Assembly: GCA_015680685.1 (NCBI GenBank)
Contig: MNCI01035277.1
Coordinates: forward strand, 367,769 to 431,768
Direction of reading: 5' to 3'
Length of the DNA: 64,000 bases
DNA from: Gnetum montanum
Taxonomy: Eukaryota; Streptophyta; Gnetopsida; Gnetales; Gnetaceae
Shown here: positions 24,425-34,869 of the stretch, one piece after another
Numbering within the stretch: position 1 is the first letter of the stretch
Layout of the letters: each line of letters starts with the position of its first letter
Program-made: the position numbers and the translations under genes
The notes under the pieces: generated by a model
Database searches by the model: none
Seen by the model: only the letters and a program-made list of their open reading frames with translations
What the model was told of the DNA's origin: nothing

Positions 24425-27230
24425 ATGGTCCCTAAATAAGGACAACGAGGAGAACTTTCTCAAGGTGCATCCAAATGTTCAAGAAGAGGCAAAGGCTAAG
24501 GACTTCATGTGAAGCATGTAGAACAGGAGGTACAATTGTTTAGCATCCATCAAGAAACCCCTATAACTACATAATCCAATCAAGCAGAAGATGGAGAGGG
24601 CAAGGCACCCAAACAAGGACAACATCTCACATTGTCCCTAGAATGCATTCAAGCCATTCGGGAAAGGTCCACATTTTCTGCAATGATTGTGGAACTTAAT
24701 TTTGGACCTTTTACTGAATTCGCTCCAGAACCAGTTAAGAATCAACTCAAGGGATCTCCATTATGGCCTATCCTCTTGGAAAGTGGAGAATGGTATTTGG
24801 GAAAAACCTATCAATTTTGGAATAATAAAGAGGAAGGCACCACCATCAACATTGGTGGAATATCACTTGATTTCTCCACAAAGGACATTGTGGAACTTCT
24901 GAATCTTTCGAATATAGGACCTAAAGTTACTCATCTGTCCACTCGCTCTAATGCTGATGTAAGAAAAGTATGGCTAAAAAGGGCGTACAGCAAAGAGGAC
25001 AAAACATATGGAGAACTAACCATTGAAAAGAAAATCTATTTTAAAATTGACACCTATTACATTTTCCTAACAAAGGCGTTAAACAAGATTTCTACCTATG
25101 CAACTAGAGGAAGTATGATCTTGATGGGCAAGGTTGATGCTAATTTGCCCCATTTGTATTTAACAGAGATATTGAGGCAGTTTGAGGAATGAAAGATAGG
25201 AAAGTTTGCATTCCCATTTCCCTGTCTAATCAGGAAGCTGTGCCAACATGCTAGAATTCTAGCGTACACTAATGATGTCCCCAGAAAAGCTCAAAAACCT
25301 TCATATGTTGAATTACTGAAGCCACTAGTAACAAGAAAAGATGTTGGTGAGACATTGGAGCTCGAATAAGAATAAATGGTTGGGCCCACTGCACCTCAAA
25401 CAACAAGGCCTAGCCAACTTCCAAACATGAGGCTCAGCCAACAATAAGAAGTAGGGCCCAGCATGCAACCCATGGGCCAGTAGGACTAGCAACTGATGTC
25501 ACCACTGTAAGATTACTGACCGTCGATGAACCATCTCAGGGTCATCATAGAAACGATTAGTTGGGGAAGTAGGAATGAGGCAAATTTCTTCAAAGTGATC
25601 AATGATGTCATACAACCCACCATATCAATCAATCATACAAGGGGCAAGGTCTCAATACAAATAGAAGGAGGGAAATCGCATTGGTCACAACAAATTTTAG
25701 GAAATGTTGCATCATTTTAAGTATAATTAGAAACTAGTGAAGGCACCACAGTGGTGGTCATGCAACACTAGGATGCAGCTGGAGCAGTAGAGGTGGTCGC
25801 AGACCACATCCAAGAATCATTCAATGTCCCTATTATGCCACCGACATATTTCACAGGAGCACGTGATGCTCAAGTTTTGGCCAGCACCTCAATAACTCTT
25901 GCAAAACATGAGGATGCTCTAGATCGCTTGCTACGAATAGAACAAGTAATCACATCCTTGTTTGACATTCCCCAGTATGTCACAGCAGCACAATCAAACC
26001 TCATTTCCACTAAAGGAAAGTTGTTCATGGTTGAGGTTAGAGCTGAACATGTAGAAGATGAGTTGAGGAGACTCCAAAAAAAGTTTGTTTCCCTACAAGC
26101 TAAACAGCGAGATCAATCCCAACTTGTTCTAGTTGATCAACTAGAATCATTTAGGACAGAGAAGCTAAATAAATTGTTAGTGGAGAATAAAAGGGTGGCA
26201 ATGGAAAAGGAGAAGGCTGATTGGAATGCTTCAAAAGCACATGCTTAGACATATGCACATGCAAAAGCACTCAAGACCTTACAAGAAGAAAATAAACTCC
26301 TTGTTGTCGAAAATCTTCAATTGACGATAGTTGAAAAATAGAAGAATGTTCTCGAGGAAAGTTTCCAGCGAATGCGAGAATAAGTAATAAGAGTCAACCA
26401 AGACATAAGTCACTTAGGCAGAGAGAACAGAACCCTCTCAATGGAGGAGGTACATGCCATCTGGCAGAAGATGACCATTGAAATAAGTGTATGGCAGAAT
26501 GAGGCTAAGTGACATGAAAAATTAAAAGAACATTTCATGATTAGGTGGGGATGTATAAGGAGATCATTGAAAAAGAGATTCATATGACTAAAGACCACAT
26601 TAACTCCTTCAATGCTCAACACACTAACTAGCAAGCTGTACTAGACACTTATGCCTTCATCCACTAAGCAAAATTAAAGAGCCAGGACTTGTAGATCCAA
26701 GATTTCACAGAATACATGGAGTTGGCAAATCTGTGGTATGCCAACTTATCCATGTTAACAATAGGGTTCTCGAGAAATGAGCTAGAAAAATAGGTAGTTG
26801 CCACCTATGCCAAATATGAAACAGAGTTTGTTGAACACAAGAAGACATTGTAGAGACCGGAGGTAGCAAACTTTGAACTAGAGGTGGTAAAAGCTAGCTA
26901 CCAAGGCTAAAAGGATGTTGCAGAAAACTTGGCTCAATGGCTTATGGACTATCAAGAATTCAGAGATAAAGCTAGAGCCTACGAGGAGGAACAACAACTA
27001 TTTGTGGCATGGTACATCAAAGCTAATCAGATGTTTTCGCAACTGTTGTGTCATGGAAGGTGCCGACTCTATCAAACATTAGAACATCAACCTGGACGAC
27101 ACATGATCCTCAAATAGAGGAGGAAAACCTTCAGGCACTCCTTTAAACATATCCATTTCAGAAGCCTAGAGCATAAGATAAAGGGAAAAAGCCCATGGAG
27201 GAGCCACCACCATCAAGAACCACATGAGTT
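24425..27230 (+). pseudogene. ORF2 of element B: unknown globular domain plus long coiled coil
   Basis: The longest open piece is 24632-25192 (186 codons): ECIQAIRERSTFSAMIVELN, PLWPILLESGEWYLGKTYQF, TINIGGISLDFSTKDIVELL, then KIYFKIDTYYIFLTKAL and GSMILMGKVDANLP. The 'G-I-x-F-x2-x-D-I-x-x-L' pattern recalls accessory proteins of plant retrotransposons, but I cannot assign a family. After a Pro-rich linker with stops (about 25330-25510), 25526-25720 and 25793-26248 continue the frame, the second being a Lys/Glu/Gln coiled coil, extended in broken form to about 27180. There is no signal peptide, membrane segment or catalytic motif. The ATG at 24425 is followed by a stop within five codons in this copy, so it is dead. 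The position between the missing pol and the 3' LTR is that of env-like genes in Athila elements. Confidence 0.6.
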
Positions 27231-27403
27231 CCAAACAATTTTGTATCTTATATTTTGTGTTGGTGTCCCAATTTTGTTTTGTCTAGTCCCATACTATGGC
27301 ATGAAATAAATCATAGTTAGTCCATAATCCAATACCTATCCATTGTGTAATCAAATGAACTTGTTCCTCATTTTGTTTGACTCAAGGACGAGTTTTTATT
27401 TAG

Positions 27404-27414
27404 TCATGGGGATA
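27404..27414 (+). promoter_or_regulatory. polypurine tract of element B
   Basis: TCATGGGGATA lies immediately before the TGATGAATC start of the 3' LTR. It is preceded by the same CAAGGACGAGTTTT..TTTAGTCATGG block as in the autonomous element (7031-7050). Confidence 0.75.
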
Positions 27415-28247
27415 TGATGAATCACAGTTTGCCAAGCCTCGATATCAGGTACGTGATATCACAGCCTAGATATGATATTGTATATATGATATCATGATTC
27501 TTGTGTTAGCTTATAAATATGGTACTTAAGCACACAGGATAGTGATCATTAGTTAGTCATTAGGAGTCTAGAGTCTTTTTGTTAGTTTTCAGTTTTTTTC
27601 CCAAGTGCATGGCCATAGTGTGATGCTTGTAATTGTATGAAACCTTTGTTCGAGTGTGATGTACTTGGACACACACACAATCGGCAATAAAGATCGAGAT
27701 TACTCCATCACTACAACACTCACTTAGTTTTTAATTGTTTAATTATTAATTATTTATTGTTGTTTTCTTAGTTAATATTTCTTTTATCATCATTTACTAT
27801 TCCTATTGTTAACACCGAATGAGTACGTCTTAATCACAAACATTTAAGTGTAACTACGTGGTAACCCAGTAGCGTATCAAGTAGCATTTCAAGTGATATG
27901 TGCTTGGCAATCCTAGAAGTAGTACATGAAGTCTAAGATGCCTACGGATGATTAAGGACGAATGCTCATCACACTTAGGCTAGCTTAGATTGTATTTCCT
28001 ATTTCTTATTAGCTTAATGAAGTTATTTCTCATTGTCCTTGGGAGTAGTGTAGTAGTAAAAACCCCATCATACACCTCACTCTGGACTAAACCATACGTG
28101 ACAAAGCAAATACTAATCCAAGTGGGAAGACAGCGAACTGCAATCAACATATAACTATCTAGGTGCCACAACTAGTCCGTCCGACCAAATCGCGTGTACA
28201 TGCTCATATTCGTATGGTTGAGTGTAGGGGTACCTTGCTACTCATCA
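27415..28247 (+). repeat. 3' LTR of element B
   Basis: Direct repeat of 19096-19937. GATATC at 27441, 27455 and 27488; TATAAATA at 27512-27519; ends ..CTCATCA, followed by the AATAC target duplication (28248-28252). Confidence 0.88.
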
Positions 28248-28252
28248 AATAC

Positions 28253-28495
28253 AAATTATTAAAATTTATAAGTCAAAATATCATCTTCAATTTCCATTGT
28301 AATGAGTTAGTTGAACGTTATAAAATATTCATGATTTTGAGGTACTATTTAGTGATCAAGACATGGAACCTATGAAGTATAGATTAATGATTTACAAATT
28401 GTCAATTACATATTCAAGGTTCAAAATTTACCTTATTAATTATTAAAATATCACATTTACATATTACTCTTAAAAAATTACATTATTTACCAATA
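28253..28495. other. AT-rich stretch, nothing recognised
   Basis: About 240 bp right of element B. I see no gene, and it does not look like the missing continuation of the LTR fragment left of element B. Confidence 0.4.
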
Positions 28496-28645
28496 AGGTG
28501 TTAGGTTAGTGGTAATACTCTTGATTTGAAAGCTCTAAGTCATGGGGTTGAGGTTTTATTCCAATGGACAATATTGAATTATAAAATTCTAATTAAACTG
28601 CACATCTTCTAGTGTGTGTGTGTATATATATACTACAATTATTTT
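28496..28645 (+). repeat. tRNA-related SINE, decayed copy
   Basis: GTGTTAGGTTAGTGGTAATAC matches an RNA polymerase III A box (TRGYNNARYGG type). About 35 bp later GGGGTTGAGGTTTTATTCC marks a decayed B box. The sequence TTTGAAAGCTCTAAGTCATGG between them, and the downstream AATTATAAAATTCT..CTACAATTATT, match the copy at 60468-60730. Confidence 0.65.
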
Positions 28646-28769
28646 AAGCTTCTAACATAACCTAAAGAATATTACGGTTTAAGCATATTTATTTTGGCTG
28701 AGAGGCCAACTCGTCTCGTGCTATAGGGGGGAAGGGATGAGTGCATTTTGTCACCCTCCATGTAATGCA

Positions 28770-29130
28770 CCATGTGCAAGGGAGCCGAATCTAAAAAGTC
28801 AAAAAGTCAAAGAGTCACTGTAGGGGAGCTAAATCTTTATTTGATTAACGTCCCCCGATCCTTAGGCTCCCCATTCGTCTCTTTGTATTTCCTCACGTGC
28901 ATGCACCACATGAAGGGGAGCCAAAGAGTCACTGCAGGGGAGTTGAATCTCTATTCAATTGATGCCCTTGACCCTTGGGCTCCCCATTCATCTTTTCGTA
29001 TTCTCTCACGTGCATGCACCATTTGTAGGGAAGCCAAAGAGTCATTGTAGGGGAGCCAAATCTTTATTCGATTAATGCCCCCGACCCCTCGGCTTCCCAT
29101 TCGTCTCTTCGTATTCCCTCACACGTAAGC
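28770..29130. repeat. tandem repeat, about 114 bp x 3
   Basis: Three head-to-tail copies anchored at AGAGTCAYTG (28811, 28925, 29038). Each contains GGGGAGCYRAATCT, CCCCATTCRTC and CTCACGTGCATGCACCA. The open frame across 28772-29050 is fortuitous. Confidence 0.8.
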
Positions 29131-29146
29131 CCCAACATGGATAACT

Positions 29147-29400
29147 AATGAATATTTATTATTATAAATGATGAGTAATATTGAATAGTTATTATTATTA
29201 TAAATAGTGATAGTTACAATTTTAGTAATAATGAATATTTTTTATTATATACAATGGGCAATAATGAATATTTATTATTATAAATGATGAGTAATATTGA
29301 ATAGTTATTATTATTATAAATAGTGATAGTTACAATTATAGTAATAATGAATATTTTTTATTATAAACAATGGGCAATAATGAATATTTATTATTAATAA
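29147..29400. repeat. AT-rich tandem repeat, 116 bp x about 2.2
   Basis: AATGAATATTTATT starts at 29147, 29263 and 29379, giving a 116-bp period. Copies are nearly identical and consist mostly of TTATTA/TAATAA runs. Confidence 0.85.
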
Positions 29401-29584
29401 AAATGGTGACGATTATGATCATGGTGATAATTAAGGTGATGACGATTTTGATGTGGTACAATATTTATAGATATTGAACTTGGGCATTGTCTTACAAGAT
29501 TAAGAGGTACAATATTAGAATTCGTGCATTTTCAGAAACATGGATCCCGCTGCTATTCATCCTAATAGAGAAGGCGAAGAAGAC

Positions 29585-29659
29585 TCTTATGCCTTCATCC
29601 ACTAAGCAAAATTAAAGAGCCAGGACCTGTAGATCCAAGATTTCACAGAATACATGGAG
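29585..29659 (+). repeat. 75-bp duplicate of element B ORF2 ending at an ambiguous base
   Basis: Matches 26648-26722 at all but one of 75 positions and stops abruptly at the single N of the window (29660), after which the sequence is unrelated. Confidence 0.8.
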
Positions 29660-30291
29660 NACGTGTGCATGGGCATGGTTGAGGTAAAGGATGACCACGG
29701 ATTATATAAACTAAAATCTAGAATCGATGACTATAAAGGAGAGAAGACGATTTCTAAAATGAGAAGCAAAACAACGTGAACAGGAACGATAACTAATTCT
29801 ACGAAATTCAAGAGTATGTAATTTATGCATTTTTTAATATTTCAAAACAAATATTTATCATAGGGAAATCTTCTCTTTTTATTAACATACTTACATAACA
29901 TATATATTTTTAGGCTGCATCAACTTCAAATCCCCTCTCATCACTTGGAAATTCATCCAATGCAATGATCCACATTATTGATACTAATAATGTAAATAAT
30001 TAAGAAGAAATGTAGGTTGGTGTTTGCCCATACTCAAGTTGGTAAATATTTTAATTCAATTTTTAGTTTAAATTTTGAAACATTTTTTTGTAGAACATTA
30101 AAAATGCATATGTGTCTGTTAATTAAGTAACATTAGTTTTAGAAATCACACACGAATAAGAATAACAATTACAAGAAGATCAAGAACAATCACATTATAG
30201 TGAGAGTGAGTGCCGAAAGAGGCAACGTCGACAAGAAGAAAATTCATTTCATCGAATAAATGAAGCTACAGATGTTGCCAGTGCACCAACA

Positions 30292-30714
30292 ATGGAAATT
30301 CCTTTTTCAGATATTATTCAGTCTTTCCCAAGATTGCAAAAGGCAAGTACAGAAATTGCTCAAGCAATACATAATTTTAATACTGCAGTTAGAAGTTTTG
30401 CAAATCCACGTTCCTACAATATATGCAATGACATGTTTCTTAGCATATTATTGGATTCAACTAGAAGTAGAGGACCCACATGCAATAGGTGCATTAATGA
30501 AAAGAAATATAATATTCTTGATAGTTTTGGTTGTAAAATTAAACGATTTTCTATTGAAAATAACATGGATCCTAGTATCAAACCATCTATCCTAGGCTAT
30601 TTAATTGAGGTTGAAGAAATGTTAATTGCAAAAATCAATCCCATTTTACAAGTTACACATGCAGTTGGTGGACAGTTCAAATATAAAAGTCACATAATTA
30701 GCTTTGCTTAGGAT
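30292..30714 (+). pseudogene. Helitron protein, N-terminal part (DUF6570-like)
   Basis: The 139-codon piece reads CNRCINEKKYNILDSFG, a short Cys motif, then LIEVEEMLIAKINPILQVTHAVGGQFKYKSHIISF. This is the 'EEmLIa..P...V....GGQ..Y.gH.i.f' pattern that commonly precedes the Rep domain in plant Helitron proteins. It has no assigned catalytic role. Confidence 0.65.
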
Positions 30715-31003
30715 GTCACATAGATTACTAAAAGACTTCCTCTTACAATAAAGATATCCCTTTCTTGATATTGAGAAGAGCAGATCAAATGGGCATTGAG
30801 TATAATGTCATTATCAATAAGAAATAGGTTTATGAAGCTTTGATTTTTAAGAAGGCAACTAATTCATACTGTCGAGATGTCGAGATCAATATGCATGCAT
30901 TATATGATGTTGCTAATACCGATGATATTAACATCTTCCATAACATTCCTTATATTCCATTGTTACAAAAGGATGGAGAAATGAGATTGGATTTCAAGGT
31001 CCT

Positions 31004-33010
31004 TTGCTTTACAAAGATGAAGAAAACATTATTAGTCACACATCATCAGTTGCACAACGTGTTGGAATTGTAAGAAATGAAATTGATTGGATAAGAGCAT
31101 GGATGCATAATCCATCATTGCAAGATTCAAATGTTGTTCAGTGGCCTTCCATGTTTGATTCTCCTATTAATGAGTTTAACATGATGGGGTTGTTTACGAT
31201 GGCATTTCCAAGTCTTTTTCCTGAAGGAAAATGCAATTTTCTTGAGTGAAGAGCTAAAGATGTAAAATTGCATGAATATGCAAAACATATTATTCGCTAC
31301 AAAGATGGTAAATTTTGGTGCCACAAGCGATTCAGGTAAATATTAATTCTCTATTTATTTGTTATTATCATTATTCATAATTTTTTATGACATTTAAGCA
31401 ACGATGTGTCATTTATTTGTAGGTATTATACTATAATATCATTAGAAGGAGATAGGCATTGGAATCTACTGTTGTATTTTTTAAAAAAAGTATTGTTGAT
31501 GCACTCATAACTATTGAAGAACTACGAGAACAATTGAATAATTCTCCATCGCATGTCATTGTTGATAATTTAATGCGATATGGTACATCCATTAGTGGTA
31601 CATCATCTTATTGGAGAAAATGTAAAGCAAAGCTAACTAACATGGTGAATCAATTGGGAACACCTACTATTTTTTTTACTCTGAGTGTGATAGATCTCTA
31701 TTAGCCTGAGTTGCATAATCTGATGGAAGGAGATCCACTTGAGAACTCATCTGAACTCAAACGTCGGAGGCAAAGTAATATCATAGAAAATCCACATATA
31801 ATTGCAAAGTTCATGCATCATCATCACATTACCTTTCTTAAAACAGTTTTGATGAATGAGTTCCATGTTGTTGACTATTGGACACGATATTAGTAGCAAC
31901 ATTGCGGATCTCCACATGTGCATGGCTTCCTATAAATACAAGGTGCTCCAAAGGTAGATGAGCTTGACCATAATGATCCTAACGTCATGCGTAAGGCAAA
32001 GGAATTTTTTGATTTAATTACAAATGCATATAATCCAAGATTTACAACAAATAGACATCCAAATAATGTAAGTTCCCATTTATCTTTTCTATTCTTTACA
32101 TAAATTTTTTTTGTTGATATTACTTAGAATACAGAGATATTAATTTCTCCATTGTTACTTTTTTCAATTTGTCTTTTCACTTAGGCTTTACATGTAAATA
32201 TGTTATGTCATCCATGTGAGTTAATTACTGAACAACTACAATGTATGGATCTAAAAACTGATTATGCTGATTTGCTTAATGTTGTTCAAAGACATACTGT
32301 ATGCAAACCCAGTGCATGCTTACGAAAACGTAATGGCAAAAAATTTTGCAGGTGCCACTTTCTAATCAAAATGTTGTATCATTACTATTTCCTCACCATT
32401 GCATTCATTTTTATTAGCAAGTAAACTTTAATTTATCATGGGAAAAAATATATAGATATTCAAATTTTGTATTTTTCAATTCTAGGTACAATGTTCCTTG
32501 GTCGTTATCTTTAAAATCAACTCTTCAAAGAGATCTAGAAAATAATAATGAAATTACTTATTTTCCTCGAAGAAACGATTCAAGGCTTAATGTTCATAAT
32601 AGAATGATGCTTTAGACATGTAGGGAAAATACAGATTTTCAACCAATAATGTCACGATATGTTGTCATAAAATATATTGCAAAATATGCAGCTAAAACAA
32701 AGAAGAAATCACAATCTTTTCATAACATGTTATTACAAATTTCTAAGTCAAGGGATCCTCATGAAGATGTTTTATCAATCTATAAAAGGCTCATGATGGA
32801 TGCTGCTACATATAGAGACATTGGTGCTATAGAGGTCTGTTACATGTTGTATGAGCTTTCTTTGGTAAACTGTAGTTGTGTTTTCTGCACACTCAATGTT
32901 TCTCGACAAGTGTACAAAAAAATTCAAATTAATTCAAATGAAATTGATGAAGCTGAAAACTACACAATAAGTCCAACCCAAATTGGAATCAACCTCATCC
33001 AAAGCTAAAT
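31004..33010 (+). pseudogene. Helitron Rep (HUH endonuclease) domain, broken
   Basis: MMGLFTMAFPSLFPEG opens the domain. FFTLSVIDLY followed after a stop by PELH is the region before the nuclease core. CGSPHVHGFL at about 31906-31933 carries the HUH motif (His-Val-His, 31915-31923), and a Cys/His segment LNVVQRHTVCKPSACLR follows. The catalytic tyrosine pair is YIAKY (32673-32687), matching the Y-x3-Y arrangement of Helitrons. Rep nicks and joins single strands during rolling-circle transposition. Stops near 31702, 31891 and 31933 and intron-like gaps split the frame. Confidence 0.78.
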
Positions 33011-33269
33011 GCTATTGTTAGATATTATCCCAAGTTTCTCATCCCACCAAAGCAAGGAGAACAAAAATGGATTGAATACTATTGGGCTATGTTATTGTTA
33101 CATTATATATTTAGAGATGTGAAGCAAGATCTTGGTTCTAATGCTGATGATATTGAAATGAAGTGGTTGTTTGTTCAACATCTGTATGTAGCATCAGAGA
33201 TTAATACTAAAGAATAATTCTAGCGAGCTTTGGAGGAAGAAAGACAATTTGTAGATGTAACTGCCCAGG

Positions 33270-34869
33270 TGCAAGATCATGAGTAATATGATTTTGAAAT
33301 CCTTAACCGTCATCTCTTATCAACAGGTTGTTTTCAGAGAACAGAAGTGGAGATGCTTGGGCTACGAGATGTTGATAGAATGCATAACTAGATGTCACAA
33401 TATCTGGGAGAGGATGTTGCAAAATTTGCTACAAGTTTTATTACCAGTAATAAATCATCTTGGTCTATGATTGTTATTGATCGTGACTATAGTGCCTACG
33501 ATTCTGATAAGCTGGGTGTAAAGCAAAAAAAGTGCTATAATAAAATTGTAGGCCACATGATGTTTTCACAGTCAACAAATAAAGTTGTTTCCCCTTTAAG
33601 AATGATTATGCAAAGAACAGTTGGTACAGGAAAGTCATTTCTCATAGGCATGCTTCGTAATGCTTTCATGAAATACTACAATGAAAAACATAAAGTTTTA
33701 TTTGTAATGGCACCCATAGGAGCTACAACATTTAACATTAACGTAACAACCATTCATTCTAGTTTGAACATTGTAATAGGTGCCTACAAAGAACTCTCTT
33801 CATTTGCAAAGATAAGTATGCAACACCGACTATCACAGGTAAGATATATAGTAATTGATGAAATGAGTTTTGTGGGAGGAAGATTATTACAAAGCATTGG
33901 TAGACGATTAAGAGAAATTTTTCCAGAACATCACAATGAAGTTTTTGTAGGAAGATTAGTTATATTGATAGGTGATTTGGGTCAGCTTCCTCCTGTGCTT
34001 GATGTTGTGCTTTATGCATTCAAAAATCTAGATATTATATGGGTTTGAGAATCATTTGATACATTTGTTGTTTTAGATGCAATTTTTCGTCAGTTTGGAA
34101 ATGATCCTCAACAACAAAGATTCAGGGAAGTATTGATGCATATCAGAGAAGAAAAAAGCTATGATAAAGATTATAATTTATTGGCTACTACAATGAATCT
34201 TCCATCCACTTCGAGTGGATTAGACACTTTTGAAGAATCAATGCACTTATATGATACAAAGGATAAAGTCAAATTACACAATAAGAAGATGTTGCAAACA
34301 ACGCAAAGACTTGTTGCATTGTGTGTAGCAGATAAAGATCCCCATGGATTCAGAATCTCAGATGATGACGATGATGATATAAAGTAATCTTTACTTATAT
34401 GTGAAGGTGCAAGGGTAATGCTCACCATTAACCTTTGGCCTGAAGTAGGATTCGTAAATGGTGCACTTAGCACAATTCACAGTATTATGTATCCTTAAGG
34501 TAAATAGCCACCTACATTACCATCATACGTTATTGTTGATTTTGACTCCTACATTGGATGTGCCTTTGATAATGGTAATCCTCATCATGTGCCAGTTATA
34601 CGTGTGGTACGAGGAGCATCTCGTCAAATACTGTTATGGTTGGCATAGGCCATGACTATTCATAAATCTAAAGGAATGACACTAGATAAGGCTACTATTA
34701 ACAATGGTTTAAGAGAAGTTACAGGTCTAACATTTGTTACATTATTTAAAGTAAAGACTATTGATTCTTTAAAGATTCATGCTCATTTCTCTGTGCAAAG
34801 ATATAGAAAGATTTCAGATGCTAAACATCTCCAAAGTAGAATTGCACAGGAAGTTCGTTTTGCGTAATT
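33270..34869 (+). pseudogene. Helitron Pif1-type helicase domain, broken
   Basis: 33392-34048 is open for 218 codons. It shows Walker A GTGKS (33623-33637), IVIDEMSFVGG (Walker B) and LVILIGDLGQLPPV (motif III type). Later pieces include the conserved C-terminal motifs MTIHKSKGMTLDKA and LREVTGLTFVTLFKVKTID, ending at 34867 (VRFA). SF1 5'-3' helicases of this type unwind DNA during Helitron transfer. Stops (34046, 34387, 34496) break the frame. The final segment is the unit amplified downstream. Confidence 0.8.

Larger units (their letters stand above)
19096..28247 (+). mobile_element. element B: complete pol-less two-gene LTR retrotransposon
   Basis: The ends are LTRs of 842 and 833 bp, flanked by identical 5-bp sequences AATAC (19091-19095 and 28248-28252), a target-site duplication. 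A tRNA-Asp-type primer site (19939-19956) and a polypurine tract (27404-27414) are in place. Inside are gag (20073-22470), a non-coding module, an LTR-like promoter, a 260-bp intron, ORF2 (24425 to about 27230) and the 3' end. There is no pol. It must have moved with enzymes from a relative such as the element at 1-8042, which shares gag, 3' module, polypurine tract and LTR ends. Differences between the LTRs suggest moderate age. Confidence 0.88.

Noticed and set aside
28600-28635. GT/TA microsatellite as a separate element
   Set aside because: It is the 3' part of the SINE copy, where a simple repeat is common.
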